Origin: an uncultured Oscillospiraceae bacterium
GTDB lineage: Bacteria; Bacillota; Clostridia; Oscillospirales; Oscillospiraceae
Assembly: GCA_934667815.1 (NCBI GenBank)
Contig: CAKUMO010000016.1
Coordinates: forward strand, 1-58,746
Reading direction: 5' to 3'
Length of the DNA stretch: 58,746 bases
A program made the translations under genes and the position numbers. Each line of letters begins with the position of its first letter. Position 1 is the stretch's first letter. Positions 49,323-58,598 of this stretch are shown here, in pieces. Below the pieces are notes generated by a model. That model did not search any database. It was not told where the DNA came from and saw nothing but the letters and a program-made list of their open reading frames with translations.

Positions 49323-50168
49323 TTATTTGCCCTCCAGTTCTGCTAATTTCGCTTCCAGCTCGGCCTTGGCCTGTGCGTACTGCTCGTCGTTGGGCGCCTT
49401 GCCGTGCCAGCCAGCGTTGTTTTCCATGAAGGAAACGCCCTTGCCCTTGACGGTTTTCATCAGGATGACCGTGGGCTGACCCTTGACGGTTTTGGCTTCT
49501 TCAAATGCGCGCACGAGCGCGTCGAAGTCATGACCGTCGATCTTGATGACGTGCCAGTTGAAGGCTTCAAACTTCTTGTCCAGCGGCTCGGAGGGCATGA
49601 CGTCCTTCGTCGCGCCGTCGATCTGCAAGCCGTTGACGTCCACGACGGCACAGAGGTTGTCGAGGTGGTACTTCGCGGCGGACATGGCCGCCTCCCAGAC
49701 CTGACCCTCTGCGATCTCGCCGTCACCGAGAACGGCGTAGACGCGGTAATTTTTCTTTGCGACCTTGCCTGCCAGCGCCATACCGACAGCCGCGGAAATG
49801 CCCTGACCGAGCGAACCGGTGGACATATCCACGCCCGGAACGTGGCGCATCTCGGCGTGGCCGGAGATGTGACCTTTGATCGAGCGGAACAGCTTCAGGT
49901 CTTCGATCGGGAAATAGCCGCGCAGCGCCAGCACGGGATACAGTGCGGGTGTGCAGTGACCCTTGGACAGGACGAAGCGGTCGCGGTCGTCCCAATGCGG
50001 GTTCTGCGGGTCGATGTTCATGATATTGAAATACAGCGTGGTGATGGCGTCCACGGCCGAAAGACTGCCGCCGATGTGGCCGGAGGCCGCGGTGTGGACG
50101 GCATCCAGACCCAGAAGGCGCGCCTTGTAGGCCATGATCTCAAGCTGTTTTCCGTAGAGCTTTTCCAT
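49323..50168 (-). CDS. Transketolase, N-terminal subunit
   Basis: A 281-residue thiamine-diphosphate-binding subunit. The cofactor motif is GDGEIAEGQVWEAAMSAAKY...NLCAVVDVNGLQ (GDGE to N). Other features are TAASGHIGGSLSAVDAI, SKGHCTPALYP and STGSLGQGISAAVGMAL, all typical. GGAG is found upstream of the ATG. It precedes the C-terminal subunit gene by 1 bp and follows glyS by 12 bp, so the three may share a transcript. Confidence 0.93.
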   Translation of the reverse strand: MEKLYGKQLEIMAYKARLLGLDAVHTAASGHIGGSLSAVDAITTLYFNIMNIDPQNPHWDDRDRFVLSKGHCTPALYPVLALRGYFPIEDLKLFRSIKGHISGHAEMRHVPGVDMSTGSLGQGISAAVGMALAGKVAKKNYRVYAVLGDGEIAEGQVWEAAMSAAKYHLDNLCAVVDVNGLQIDGATKDVMPSEPLDKKFEAFNWHVIKIDGHDFDALVRAFEEAKTVKGQPTVILMKTVKGKGVSFMENNAGWHGKAPNDEQYAQAKAELEAKLAELEGK

Positions 50169-50180
50169 GAGGTTTTCTCC

Positions 50181-51617
50181 TTAGAATTTCAGTTTTTCTG
50201 CGAGGTAGGATTTCAGCTCGCTGACGGGAATGCGCTCCTGCTGCATCGTGTCGCGGTCGCGGACGGTGACGGCGTTGTCCGGCGCGATGCCGTTTTCGGG
50301 ATCGCCCACGGTGTCAAAGTCCACGGTGATGCAGTAGGGCGTGCCGATCTCGTCCTCGCGGCGGTAGCGCTTGCCGATGGAGCCTGCGTCGTCGAAATCG
50401 ACCATGAAGTCCTTTTGCAGCTCGTGATAGATTTCCTCGGCAGCGGGCGAGAGCTTCTTGGAAAGCGGCAGCACGGCGGCCTTGAAGGGCGCGAGCGCGG
50501 GATGCAGATGCAGCACGACGCGCACGTCGTCGTTGCCCTTCTTGTCCTGCCCGACGACTTCCTCGTCGTAGGCATCGGCAAGGAAAGCCAAGAAGCTGCG
50601 CTCGACGCCGAGCGACGGCTCGATGACGTAGGGAATATATCTCTGGTTCTTCTCCTGATCGTAATAGGTCAGATCGCGGCCGGAGGTGTTCTGGTGCTGC
50701 GTGAGGTCATAGTCCGTGCGGTCGGCCACGCCCCAAAGCTCACCCCAGCCGAAGGGGAACAGGAACTCGAAGTCCGTCGTCGCCTTGGAATAGAAGCACA
50801 GCTCCTCGGGATCGTGGTCGCGCAGACGCAGGTTTTCTTCCTTCATGCCAAGGCTCAGCAGCCACTGCTTGCAGAAGCCGCGCCAGTAGGCGAACCACTC
50901 GAGGTCGGTGTTCGGCTCGCAGAAGAATTCCAGCTCCATCTGCTCAAATTCACGCACGCGGAAGATAAAGTTGCCCGGCGTAATCTCGTTGCGGAAGGAC
51001 TTGCCGATCTGACCGATGCCGAAGGGCAGCTTGCGGCGTGTGGTGCGCTGCACGTTCACAAAGTTCACGAAAATGCCCTGCGCCGTCTCCGGACGGAGAT
51101 ACACGGTGTTTTTCGCATCCTCGGTGACACCCTGGAAGGTCTTGAACATCAGGTTGAACTGACGGATGTCGGTGAAATTGTGCTTGCCGCAGGTGGGGCA
51201 GGGAACGTTGTGTTCCTCGATAAAGGCCTTCATCTCGGCCTGCGACAGCGTATCGATGGGCTTTTCCGGCTCCATGCCGTGCTCTGCGCAGTAGTCCTCG
51301 ATGAGCTTGTCGGCGCGGAAGCGCTCATGGCACTCACGGCAGTCCATCAGGGGATCGGAGAAGCCGCCGAGATGGCCGGAGGCGACCCATGTCTGCGGGT
51401 TCATCAGGATGGCCGCGTCGAGGCCGACGTTGTACGGGTTCTCCTGCACGAATTTTTTCCACCAAGCCTTCTTGATGTTGTTTTTCAGCTCAACGCCCAG
51501 GGGGCCATAGTCCCAGGTGTTGGCAAGGCCACCGTAAATTTCGGAGCCTGCGTAGACAAAGCCGCGGTTTTTACACAGCGCGACGAGCTTGTCCATGGTT
51601 TTTTCGGTGTTTTTCAT
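50181..51617 (-). CDS. glyS: Glycine-tRNA ligase (homodimeric alpha2 type)
   Basis: A 478-residue class II synthetase of the single-chain type. The N-terminal region [26 protein letters not shown] includes motif 1. [29 protein letters not shown] is motif 2, and the C-terminal segment with [18 protein letters not shown] belongs to motif 3. A zinc-binding CRECHERF...CPTCGKHNF insert is present. The ATG at 51617 has GAGGAG 9 bases upstream; another ATG three codons earlier directly touches that site. The leader is too short for a T-box. Confidence 0.95.
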   Translation of the reverse strand: MKNTEKTMDKLVALCKNRGFVYAGSEIYGGLANTWDYGPLGVELKNNIKKAWWKKFVQENPYNVGLDAAILMNPQTWVASGHLGGFSDPLMDCRECHERFRADKLIEDYCAEHGMEPEKPIDTLSQAEMKAFIEEHNVPCPTCGKHNFTDIRQFNLMFKTFQGVTEDAKNTVYLRPETAQGIFVNFVNVQRTTRRKLPFGIGQIGKSFRNEITPGNFIFRVREFEQMELEFFCEPNTDLEWFAYWRGFCKQWLLSLGMKEENLRLRDHDPEELCFYSKATTDFEFLFPFGWGELWGVADRTDYDLTQHQNTSGRDLTYYDQEKNQRYIPYVIEPSLGVERSFLAFLADAYDEEVVGQDKKGNDDVRVVLHLHPALAPFKAAVLPLSKKLSPAAEEIYHELQKDFMVDFDDAGSIGKRYRREDEIGTPYCITVDFDTVGDPENGIAPDNAVTVRDRDTMQQERIPVSELKSYLAEKLKF

Positions 51618-51650
51618 CGATCCCATCTCCTCTGGTAAACAATTTTTAAT

Positions 51651-51679
51651 ATTATAGTATACACATGAAACAAAGTCAA
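51651..51679 (-). promoter_or_regulatory. Promoter of glyS
   Basis: On the minus strand TTGACT (51674-51679) and TATAAT (51651-51656) have a 17-bp spacer. The -35 element lies over the last codons of mtaB. Confidence 0.75.
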
Positions 51680-52971
51680 TCCCCGCAGAGCGTGCCGAGC
51701 AGGCCCTCGCGGTACAGGCGCTCAAGGCGGACGGTGCGGATCTGATTGTGCAGTGCCTCGCCCTCGGCATAGACCTTCGCGCCGTTGGGCGCGTGGCCGG
51801 TAAACAGGCCGTCCTCGACCTGCTCAAAGAGCACGGGCACGCGCGTGCCGAGCATGGCCGTGTGGTATTGCTCAAACAGCGCCTGCGCCACCGCGCCCGC
51901 GCGGCGTGCGCGCTCCTCCTTGACCTGCTTCGTGATCTGATCGGGCATGGCCGCAGCGGGCGTGCCCTCGCGGCGGGAATAGGGGAAGATGTGCATATGC
52001 GCGAAGCCGCAGCGGCGGATAAAGTCCAGCGACTGTAAAAATTCCTCCTCCGTCTCGCCGGGGAAGCCGACAATCATGTCCGTTGTGATCGCACAGCCGG
52101 GGAAGGCGCTCTTCAGCTCCTCGACGCTTTGCAGATAGCGCGCGGTGTCGTACTTGCGGCGCATGCGCTTTAAGACCGTGTCGCAGCCGCTCTGCATGCT
52201 CAGATGGAACTGCGGGCAGAGGTTTTTGCAGTCCGCAAGGGAGAGAAATTCCCCGTCGATCACGCGCGGCTCCAACGAGCCGAGGCGCACGCGCACCTCC
52301 GGCACGGCCTCGCACAGCGCACGCACGAGCTGCGGCAGGCGGCTGCCGTCCTTGAAATCCCAGCCCCAGGAGGCAATTTCGATGCCCGTCAGGACGATCT
52401 CGCGGTAGCCCTCGGCGGCCAGCGCCTTGGCCTGCGCCACGGCGGTCGCCAGCGGCTCCGAGCGCACCGGCCCGCGTGCGTAGGGGATGATGCAGTAGGT
52501 GCAGAAATTGTTGCAGCCGTCCTGCACCTTGAGCATCGCGCGGGTGCGTGCGGCAAGGCCGCCGGCGGGCAGCACCTCGAAGCTCCGGCGGCGCAGCGCC
52601 TCGTCCACCTGAATTTCCGCGCCCTCCCCGCGGCGCTCGACGCGCTGCAGGAGCCGCTGCAAAAATTCCTCGCGCCCCGCGCTGCCGGAGACCACGTCCA
52701 CGCCCAGCGCGGCAATGTCCTCGGCATTGAGCTGCGCGTAGCAGCCGCACACGCCCAGCACGGCCTGCGGATGCTCGCGGCGCAGGCGGCGGATGAGCGT
52801 GCGGTTTTTGCGGTCGGCCACGGCGGTGACGGTGCAGGTGTTGACAATGACGGCGTCGCAGTCCGCACCCTCGGGACACAGCGTGTGACCTAACGCGGTC
52901 AAAAGCTGCTCCATCGCCTGTGTTTCGTATTGGTTGACCTTGCATCCTAGCGTGTAACAGGTAAATTTCAT
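51676..52971 (-). CDS. mtaB: tRNA t6A37 methylthiotransferase MtaB
   Basis: A 431-residue radical SAM methylthiotransferase adding a methylthio group to t6A37 in tRNA. The N-terminal domain has [15 protein letters not shown] and [11 protein letters not shown], cysteines of the auxiliary cluster. The radical SAM motif is CNNFCTYC followed by [13 protein letters not shown] domain ends the protein ([20 protein letters not shown]). The form GCKVNQYE distinguishes MtaB from MiaB and RimO. GGAGAG precedes the start at 52971. Confidence 0.93.
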   Translation of the reverse strand: MKFTCYTLGCKVNQYETQAMEQLLTALGHTLCPEGADCDAVIVNTCTVTAVADRKNRTLIRRLRREHPQAVLGVCGCYAQLNAEDIAALGVDVVSGSAGREEFLQRLLQRVERRGEGAEIQVDEALRRRSFEVLPAGGLAARTRAMLKVQDGCNNFCTYCIIPYARGPVRSEPLATAVAQAKALAAEGYREIVLTGIEIASWGWDFKDGSRLPQLVRALCEAVPEVRVRLGSLEPRVIDGEFLSLADCKNLCPQFHLSMQSGCDTVLKRMRRKYDTARYLQSVEELKSAFPGCAITTDMIVGFPGETEEEFLQSLDFIRRCGFAHMHIFPYSRREGTPAAAMPDQITKQVKEERARRAGAVAQALFEQYHTAMLGTRVPVLFEQVEDGLFTGHAPNGAKVYAEGEALHNQIRTVRLERLYREGLLGTLCGD

Positions 52972-53042
52972 GATTCTCTCCAAAATTCCCGCGAGGGAAA
53001 CCAAAAATATTGAACAAAAAACGAATTGCAAGTTTGTCTATT

Positions 53043-53071
53043 TTGACGGTATACTTAGCATACGATTATTA
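53043..53071 (+). promoter_or_regulatory. Probable promoter of the HPr-like gene
   Basis: TTGACG (53043-53048), 17-bp spacer, TTATTA (53066-53071). The spacer itself contains TATACT, an alternative -10. Confidence 0.45.
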
Positions 53072-53123
53072 TACAGGGTTTTGCGGCAAAAGTACAGAAT
53101 TACTTTGGAAAGGCGGAGCGTTC

Positions 53124-53366
53124 ATGACGGTACAATTTCATTCCTTGCGCGATATTCGGGAATTTGTGAGCCTTGCGACGCTCCAGAGCTATCCCATCCG
53201 TGTGGCCGATGCCTCGGGCGAGACGGCGGACGCAAAGTGCTTCATGGAGATGTTCACGGTGGATTTTGTCCACGCATTGCAAGTCATCATAGACGACCCG
53301 TCCGATGCCGCTGCCTTTGCGCGCAGCGCCGCGCGGTTTACCGCCCGCACGCCGGTGCGTTCGTGA
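53124..53366 (+). CDS. Small HPr-fold-like protein lacking the phosphorylation site
   Basis: An 80-residue protein. Its middle, ADAKCFMEMFTVDFVHALQVIID, resembles the HPr helix-strand region (KSIMxVMxLxxxxGxxxxI). The N-terminal part FHSLRDIREFVSLATLQSYPIRV could be its first strand and helix. The HPr His15-Ala-Arg-Pro segment is absent, so it cannot be phosphorylated by enzyme I in the usual way. It is monocistronic with its own promoter. The family assignment is a fold-level guess. Confidence 0.45.
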   Translation: MTVQFHSLRDIREFVSLATLQSYPIRVADASGETADAKCFMEMFTVDFVHALQVIIDDPSDAAAFARSAARFTARTPVRS

Positions 53367-53459
53367 TATTCCGAAGCGGCTGCGAAAACCGGTGCCTGCA
53401 TGCGGGAGAGCGGTGCCGTCCCCGTGCGGAAAATTTGAACACGGAAAAACCGCATAAAA

Positions 53460-53499
53460 CCCCGGCGGCTGCACATGATGTCATGTACAGCCGCCGGGG
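53460..53499. terminator. Bidirectional terminator between the HPr-like gene and dapH
   Basis: A perfect 12-bp outer stem, CCCCGGCGGCTG with CAGCCGCCGGGG, is extended inside by CATGA / TCATG. The plus strand continues TGGTTTTAT and the minus strand TTTTATG, so both directions can terminate. Confidence 0.85.
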
Positions 53500-53545
53500 T
53501 GGTTTTATATTCCGCCATGTGGCGGTCTGCTTCTGCGGGATTTGC

Positions 53546-54244
53546 TTACAGCTCGCGCAGGGCCTCGACGAGGGCGGTCTTGCCGTTGGTTTTTTCGTCG
53601 CGGTATTTGATGATGCGTGCCGGTGCGCCCGCTACGACCGCATTCTCCGGAACGTCCTGCGTCACGACCGCGCCCGCAGCCACGACCGCGCCCGCGCCGA
53701 TGCGCACGCCCTCCAGAACCACCGCGTTCGCGCCGACCAGAACGCCGTCGCCCACCGTCACCGGTGTCGCGCTTGGCGGCTCAATCACGCCCGCCAGCAC
53801 TGCGCCCGCGCCGATGTGGCAGTTCTTGCCCACGGTCGCGCGTCCGCCGAGCACCGCGCCCATGTCGATCATGCTGCCCTCGCCCACGACTGCGCCGATG
53901 TTCAGAATCGCGCCCATCATGACGACGGCGTTCTTCCCGATCTCCACGCCGTCGCGCAGGATCGCGCCCGGCTCGATGCGTGCGGGAAGGCCCTTGAGGT
54001 CGAGCATGGGAATGGCCGAATTGCAGGCGTTGTTTTCGATATGCAGCGCGGAAATGCGCTCGGCCTGCGCAGAGAGCTGTGGCTCAAGCGTTTTCCAGTC
54101 GCCGAACAGAATTTTCAGGCCGCAGCCGCCGGAAAAGACCTCCACGCCCTCAAATTCGCAGGGCAGCTTTTCCTGCACGGTTACGCGCACAGGTGTTTTC
54201 TTCTCCGACTTGCGGATCAGGTCAATGATCTCCAGTGCTTCCAT
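53546..54244 (-). CDS. dapH: Tetrahydrodipicolinate N-acetyltransferase
   Basis: A 232-residue acyltransferase of the lysine/diaminopimelate pathway (acetylase branch, as in Bacillus). The N-terminal 85 residues are a DapH-type cap. Then comes a left-handed beta-helix of hexapeptide repeats: [34 protein letters not shown] and [16 protein letters not shown]. It ends with the usual helix [20 protein letters not shown]. Stand-alone, 9 bp downstream of mgsA on the same strand. Confidence 0.93.
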   Translation of the reverse strand: MEALEIIDLIRKSEKKTPVRVTVQEKLPCEFEGVEVFSGGCGLKILFGDWKTLEPQLSAQAERISALHIENNACNSAIPMLDLKGLPARIEPGAILRDGVEIGKNAVVMMGAILNIGAVVGEGSMIDMGAVLGGRATVGKNCHIGAGAVLAGVIEPPSATPVTVGDGVLVGANAVVLEGVRIGAGAVVAAGAVVTQDVPENAVVAGAPARIIKYRDEKTNGKTALVEALREL

Positions 54245-54253
54245 GGCAAGCCC

Positions 54254-54670
54254 TCAGCGGATCGAGCGCTTCGGCCGGATCATCTCGCGCCAGTCGAGGT
54301 CGCCGCGTTGCAGGCCGAGAATCAGCATCTCGGCCGAGGCGAGATTCGTCGCAATGGGCACATTGTGCGTGTCGCACAGGTGGATGGTCTGCACGATCTG
54401 CTGATCCTCCCACGGGTCGGTGCCGTTCGGGTCAGAGAACAGCAGCACCATATCGATTTCATTATAGGCAATGCGGGCGTTGACCTGCTGGTGCCCGCCC
54501 TGACTGTGCGAAAGGAAAAGCGTGACGGGCAGACCCGTCGCCTCTGCGACCAGACGGCCGGTCGTGGCCGTGGCCGAAAGATTGTGCTTGGACAAAATGC
54601 TCTTGTAGGCCGTGCAGAATTGCACCATGAGTTCTTTCTTTTTGTCGTGCGCCATGAGCGTAATGTTCAT
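54254..54670 (-). CDS. mgsA: Methylglyoxal synthase
   Basis: A 138-residue enzyme that converts dihydroxyacetone phosphate to methylglyoxal, a bypass of lower glycolysis. Family segments are MNITLMAHDKKKELMVQF, TTGRLVAEATGLPV, GGHQQVNARIA, FSDPNGTDPWEDQQ and LCDTHNVPIATNLASAE. The usual DPLTAQPHE loop is replaced by DPNGTDPWED, a variation next to the active site. The pairing with minD is common in Clostridia. The ATG lies 16 bp downstream of the minD stop. Confidence 0.88.
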   Translation of the reverse strand: MNITLMAHDKKKELMVQFCTAYKSILSKHNLSATATTGRLVAEATGLPVTLFLSHSQGGHQQVNARIAYNEIDMVLLFSDPNGTDPWEDQQIVQTIHLCDTHNVPIATNLASAEMLILGLQRGDLDWREMIRPKRSIR

Positions 54671-54686
54671 ATTGTCACCTCATCTA

Positions 54687-55424
54687 TTAGAGTTTCATCA
54701 GCGGGATGTAGTCGCCGCGCAGGCGGCGGGAGATTCGCAGGCAGGCCTCGGCTGCGCCGTCCTCTGCGGCGAAGATCAGCGCGGTGCCCTGTGCGGCGGC
54801 CAGAACGACCTCCGCATCCTCCGGCACAAGGCCGAGCAGCGGCAGACCGACGGTGTCCATAATATCGTCCACGGTCAGCTTCATGCGGGAGAACATCTTC
54901 GGGTTTACGCGGTTGACGACCAGACTGACGTCCCTGTGCCCGCGCAGCTCCAGAAGGTCGGCGGTGCAGGCCGCGTCGCGCAGACAGGCCGGGTCAGACG
55001 TGCAGACAATGACGCAGCGGTCGGCGGAATCCGTCGCAAGGCGGAAGCTGTCGCCGATGCCGGCGGCGGAGTCTATCAGGACATAGTCAAACTGCTCACG
55101 CGCGTCGTGCAGCAGCATCGCAAAGGCCGCAGGCGAGACCGAACGGTCGCCCGCGCGGCTGGGCGCGGTCAGGAGAAACAGCTTGTCCAGCTCCGGGTGC
55201 GCCGTGGCGTCCATGAGGGTGAAATTGCCCTCTAAGACCTCTGTAAAGGCGAGAACAGGCAGCTCGGCCATGCCGAGCGCAATGTCCAGATTGCGCAGGC
55301 CGATGTCCGCATCGATACACAGCACGCGGCTGCCCTCGGCGGCGAGGCAGGAGGCGACGGCGGCGCAGACGGTGGTCTTGCCGGTCCCGCCCTTGCCGGA
55401 GATGACGGAGATGACCTCTCCCAT
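54687..55424 (-). CDS. minD: Septum-site-determining ATPase MinD
   Basis: A 245-residue deviant Walker ATPase: ISGKGGTGKTTVCAAV near the N-terminus, CIDADIGLRNLDIALG and LIDSAAGIGDSF. These match MinD, which positions the division site. The C-terminus (RRLRGDYIPLMKL) could form the membrane-binding helix but is short. minC and minE are not adjacent, so the partner genes are elsewhere or absent. The start follows an AGGAGG site (AAAAGGAGG). Confidence 0.85.
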   Translation of the reverse strand: MGEVISVISGKGGTGKTTVCAAVASCLAAEGSRVLCIDADIGLRNLDIALGMAELPVLAFTEVLEGNFTLMDATAHPELDKLFLLTAPSRAGDRSVSPAAFAMLLHDAREQFDYVLIDSAAGIGDSFRLATDSADRCVIVCTSDPACLRDAACTADLLELRGHRDVSLVVNRVNPKMFSRMKLTVDDIMDTVGLPLLGLVPEDAEVVLAAAQGTALIFAAEDGAAEACLRISRRLRGDYIPLMKL

Positions 55425-55556
55425 GGTTCAAGCGCCTCCTTTTGCGATCCTCAGAATACTTCTAATATAGTATAACGGATTTGTACGCATATTTCAACAG
55501 AAATTTGACTGTATATTCCGCCGAAAACTGCCGGATACTACTGTCGGGGTGAGCAT

Positions 55557-57020
55557 ATGCAGGACAAAAAGCTCCGCAGACCCGACGGAAGCTATTCCGG
55601 TGCGGTCACGCACGAAAATATCATGGCGATCTTCGACGGCGCGGGCGACTTCAACCGGCGCGAGCTGCACATCGCCGGGCATACCATTTATATTTATTCC
55701 ATCGACGGCCTGACCTCCGGCGGCGACATTTCCGAATACGTCGTCAAGCCGCTTATGCAGGACAGCGCCGAGGGCAGCCTCGAGGCGCTCTACGACCGTG
55801 CGCTGCACGCCAGCGTCTATAACTCCGTGGCCGAGGCGTGCAAGGATTTGAACGATGCTGCGAACAAGCTCGTCAACGGCTTTTCCGTCGTGCTGTTCGG
55901 CAGCGCGGGCGCGATTGCCTTCGAGGACAAGACCGGCGAGAAGCGCTCCCCCTCGGCGCCCGAGGTGGAAAACACCGTCAAAGGTCCGAAGGACGCGTTC
56001 ACCGAGACCGTCCGCACGAACACGAGCCTGCTGCGCCGCCATCTGCGTTCGCCCGCGCTGCGGCTGTATGAGACAAAGGTCGGCCGCCGCAGCCTCACGA
56101 ATGTCACCGTGGCCTATCTCGACGGCCTGACCGATCCGTCGCTCGTGGAAAAAATGAAGCGGCGGCTGGCCGAGATCGATATCGACGGCCTCGTCACACC
56201 CGCCGCCGTGGAGGAATACGTCACCGGCTCGCGCCCGACGGCCTTTCCGCTGCTGCAATACACCGAGCGCACCGACCGCTTCGCGCAGGCGCTGCTGGAC
56301 GGCCGCGTCGGCCTGCTTGTGGACGGGCTGCCGCTGGGGTATCTTGCGCCCGTCGATCTGGGCTATCTGATGACCTCCGCCGAGGATCGCGGGACGGACT
56401 TCCTGTCCGCGTCCTGTGTCCGCGTGCTGCGCTATCTTGCGCTGCTGGCCGGGCTGCTGCTGCCCGCACTCTATGTTGCCATGGCCGCGTTTCATCCCGA
56501 GATGCTGCCCACGCAGCTTTTGCAGTCGGTCATCGAGAGCAAGCGCAGCGTGCCCTTCCCGACGATCTTTGAGGTGCTGGGGCTGCTCGTCGCCTTTGAA
56601 TTGTTACAGGAGGCGAGCGTGAGCCTGCCGCAGTCCATCGGCCAGAGCCTGTCCATCATCGGCGGACTGGTCGTCGGCACGGCGGCGGTGGAGGCAAAGA
56701 TCATCTCGCCTGCGGCGCTGATCGTCGTTGCGGCGGCGGGCATCTGCGGCTTTGCCATTCCGGGGCGCGGTCTTGCAGCGGCGCTGCGCCTGTGGCGCTT
56801 CGTGCTGGCGGTGCTGGCCAGCCTTGCCGGGCTTTACGGCCTGACCCTCGGCGCGCTGGCGCTGCTGGTGCATCTTTCGGAGCTGGACTCGCTGGGTCAG
56901 CCTTATCTTGCACCGTTTTCCAACGTGTCCGGCTGGAGAAGTCTGCTGCGCACGCGTTTGGCACGGCAGAAATTCCGCGATGCCGCCCTGCATCCGCAGG
57001 ATCTTCGCAATCAGAGGTGA
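55557..57020 (+). CDS. Spore germination protein, GerA/SpoVAF family
   Basis: A 487-residue member of the GerAA/SpoVAF family. The soluble N-terminal domain (about residues 1-285) includes KGPKDAFTETVRTNTSLLRRHLRSP and TVAYLDGLTDPSLVE. At least four transmembrane helices follow (about 295-460), with IFEVLGLLVAFELLQEASVSLP and QSIGQSLSIIGGLVVGTAAVEA, the hallmark of the family. With the next two genes it would form a germinant receptor. The short N-terminal domain leaves open whether it is GerA-like or SpoVAF-like; the neighbours favour a receptor. Confidence 0.9.
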   Translation: MQDKKLRRPDGSYSGAVTHENIMAIFDGAGDFNRRELHIAGHTIYIYSIDGLTSGGDISEYVVKPLMQDSAEGSLEALYDRALHASVYNSVAEACKDLNDAANKLVNGFSVVLFGSAGAIAFEDKTGEKRSPSAPEVENTVKGPKDAFTETVRTNTSLLRRHLRSPALRLYETKVGRRSLTNVTVAYLDGLTDPSLVEKMKRRLAEIDIDGLVTPAAVEEYVTGSRPTAFPLLQYTERTDRFAQALLDGRVGLLVDGLPLGYLAPVDLGYLMTSAEDRGTDFLSASCVRVLRYLALLAGLLLPALYVAMAAFHPEMLPTQLLQSVIESKRSVPFPTIFEVLGLLVAFELLQEASVSLPQSIGQSLSIIGGLVVGTAAVEAKIISPAALIVVAAAGICGFAIPGRGLAAALRLWRFVLAVLASLAGLYGLTLGALALLVHLSELDSLGQPYLAPFSNVSGWRSLLRTRLARQKFRDAALHPQDLRNQR

Positions 57021-57025
57021 GAATT

Positions 57026-57499
57026 TTGAAGCACTGGAGCGCGGCGCTCTGCGCCGCCGTGATTCTGACGCTGCTGTTCGGTCTGCCATTCCGTGCGCAC
57101 GACACGGCCAAGCTGCTGCCCCTGAAAACCGTGCAGGCCGCATGGGACGGCGCGGAGGTTTTTCTCCTCAGCGAACAGGGGGAGGGACGCGGCGCAACAT
57201 GGCAGGAGGCCGTGGAGGATCTGCGCAAAAACGCGTCCGGCGAGGTGTTTTTCGACACCGCCGAGCAGCTCGTTCTGTGCGGCGGGGCCGAGACGCTGCT
57301 GCCGCAGATTGTGCAGGCAGGTACGCTGCGCCCGGCGGCGCAGGTGTTTCGCGCGGAGCGGCCGCTCGATGCCGAGACGGTCAACGATTATCTCAACGCG
57401 CATCCCGGCGGCGTAACCGTGGGCGACGTGACTGCCGCACTTGCACGCCGCGAGACGCTTGCGCTGCCCGAAACGGAGGGGACGGACGATGCGGGATAA
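57026..57499 (+). CDS. Short GerC-like protein (N-terminal domain only)
   Basis: A 157-residue protein starting, by my reading, at TTG 57026, 7 bases after GAGGTG; no ATG is in a suitable place. It has one N-terminal hydrophobic helix (about 4-22) but no lipobox. The region EGRGATWQEAVEDLRKNA, EVFFDTAEQLVLCGGAETLL and FRAERPLDAETVNDYL resembles the first domain of Ger(x)C proteins. Those are usually about 350-400 residues and lipidated, so this is a truncated or divergent version. It sits between the A and B subunit genes. Confidence 0.55.
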   Translation: MKHWSAALCAAVILTLLFGLPFRAHDTAKLLPLKTVQAAWDGAEVFLLSEQGEGRGATWQEAVEDLRKNASGEVFFDTAEQLVLCGGAETLLPQIVQAGTLRPAAQVFRAERPLDAETVNDYLNAHPGGVTVGDVTAALARRETLALPETEGTDDAG

Positions 57500-58457
57500 G
57501 CTGCTGCCGCGCCAGCTCTGCGCGCTGGCCTTCTGCGCCTTTACGGTTCCGGCGGTCGGCCTGCTGCCGCGTGCGGGCTGGCTCTGGGCAGCGATCGCCG
57601 CGGCCTGCTGCGCGGCGGTGCTGGCCGTCGGTGTGCTGCTCACGCGAAAAAAGGGCGGCAGCGCCGCGGCGCTCGCCGCGCAGAGCGGGCTTGGGAAGAC
57701 CCTGCTGGCGCCGCTTTTGCTCTGGAATTTTCTTGCGCTGGGCATGACGGCGCGTTATCTCTGCGGAGCATATCCGGACGCGGGAGGCTTTCCGCTTACG
57801 GGTGCGCTGCTGCTCCTGCTTGCGGCCTACGCGGCGAACAAGGGCGTGAGCGCCGTGGCGCGTGTGAGCGCGATCTGCTTTTTCTTTTTGATCGCGCTGT
57901 ACGCCCTTGTGCTGGGCTTTGCCGCGCCACAGCTTCGCCCGCAGTGGCTCGCGCCGCAGACAAAGCCTGTGTGGACGATCCTGCCGGCGGTGTTCAGCCC
58001 GGCCTGCGTGCTGTTTTTGACCGGACACTGTACCGGGCGCGGAAAACCGGCAGGCTGGCTGCTCGGCGGTGTGGCGCTGGCTTTTCTGGCGGCGTTTGTC
58101 GCAGCGGGCTGCCTGTCGCCCGAGGTCGCGGGTGCGGAGTCGTTCGCGGTCTACACCGTGACAAAAGGCCTGTCGCTGTTCGGCGCGATGGAGCGCTTCG
58201 AGGCATTGGTGTCGGCGGCGCTGACGGCAGGCGGCTTCACGCTGCTGGGACTTCTGTGCCTGACAAACGCCGAGCTTGTCCGGACGCTCTGGCCGCGTGC
58301 GGGAAAATGCAGCGGCGTGGCGAATTTCCTGCTGGGCTTTGCGGGAATTTTCGCCTCCGGTGTGCTGAACGCGGGAATTTCGGCGGCGGTAAGCGCAATA
58401 TTTTGGGGGATATTGCCGATTGGGATACTATCCCTTGCAAAACGAAAAAAATATTAA
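57489..58457 (+). CDS. Spore germination permease, GerB family
   Basis: A 322-residue membrane protein with about ten helices, like the amino-acid-permease-fold GerAB subunits that bind germinants in the spore inner membrane. The start MRDKLLPRQLCALAF fits the family start, where helix 1 follows an ITxxQ-like segment. Its length is slightly below the usual 360 residues. GGAGGGG precedes the ATG. It overlaps the GerC-like gene by 11 bp, so the three genes are one operon in the unusual order A-C-B. Confidence 0.8.
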   Translation: MRDKLLPRQLCALAFCAFTVPAVGLLPRAGWLWAAIAAACCAAVLAVGVLLTRKKGGSAAALAAQSGLGKTLLAPLLLWNFLALGMTARYLCGAYPDAGGFPLTGALLLLLAAYAANKGVSAVARVSAICFFFLIALYALVLGFAAPQLRPQWLAPQTKPVWTILPAVFSPACVLFLTGHCTGRGKPAGWLLGGVALAFLAAFVAAGCLSPEVAGAESFAVYTVTKGLSLFGAMERFEALVSAALTAGGFTLLGLLCLTNAELVRTLWPRAGKCSGVANFLLGFAGIFASGVLNAGISAAVSAIFWGILPIGILSLAKRKKY

Positions 58458-58475
58458 GAAAATACTAAAAAAGTG

Positions 58476-58504
58476 TTGACAAATCGGGCGAAGCCTGCTA
58501 GAAT
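58476..58504 (+). promoter_or_regulatory. Strong promoter P1, probably of an rRNA operon
   Basis: TTGACA (58476-58481), 17-bp spacer, TAGAAT (58499-58504), preceded by an A-tract (ATATTAAGAAAATACTAAAA) resembling an UP element. Confidence 0.8.
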
Positions 58505-58569
58505 ATTCAAGCGCGTTCGGGAAAGCCGAGCGACACCAAAAAGATTTTTGAAAAAATCGAAAAAAGGTG

Positions 58570-58598
58570 TTGACAAATGCTGAACGACGTGCTATTAT
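58570..58598 (+). promoter_or_regulatory. Strong promoter P2, probably of an rRNA operon
   Basis: TTGACA (58570-58575), 17-bp spacer, TATTAT (58593-58598), 94 bp downstream of P1 and preceded by an A/T-rich stretch (58541-58566). Tandem consensus promoters with A-tracts are usual for rrn operons. Confidence 0.8.

Noticed and set aside
49404..51638. A 744-codon plus-strand frame over the transketolase N-terminal and glyS genes
   Set aside because: It spans two well-recognised minus-strand genes and only reflects their codon bias.
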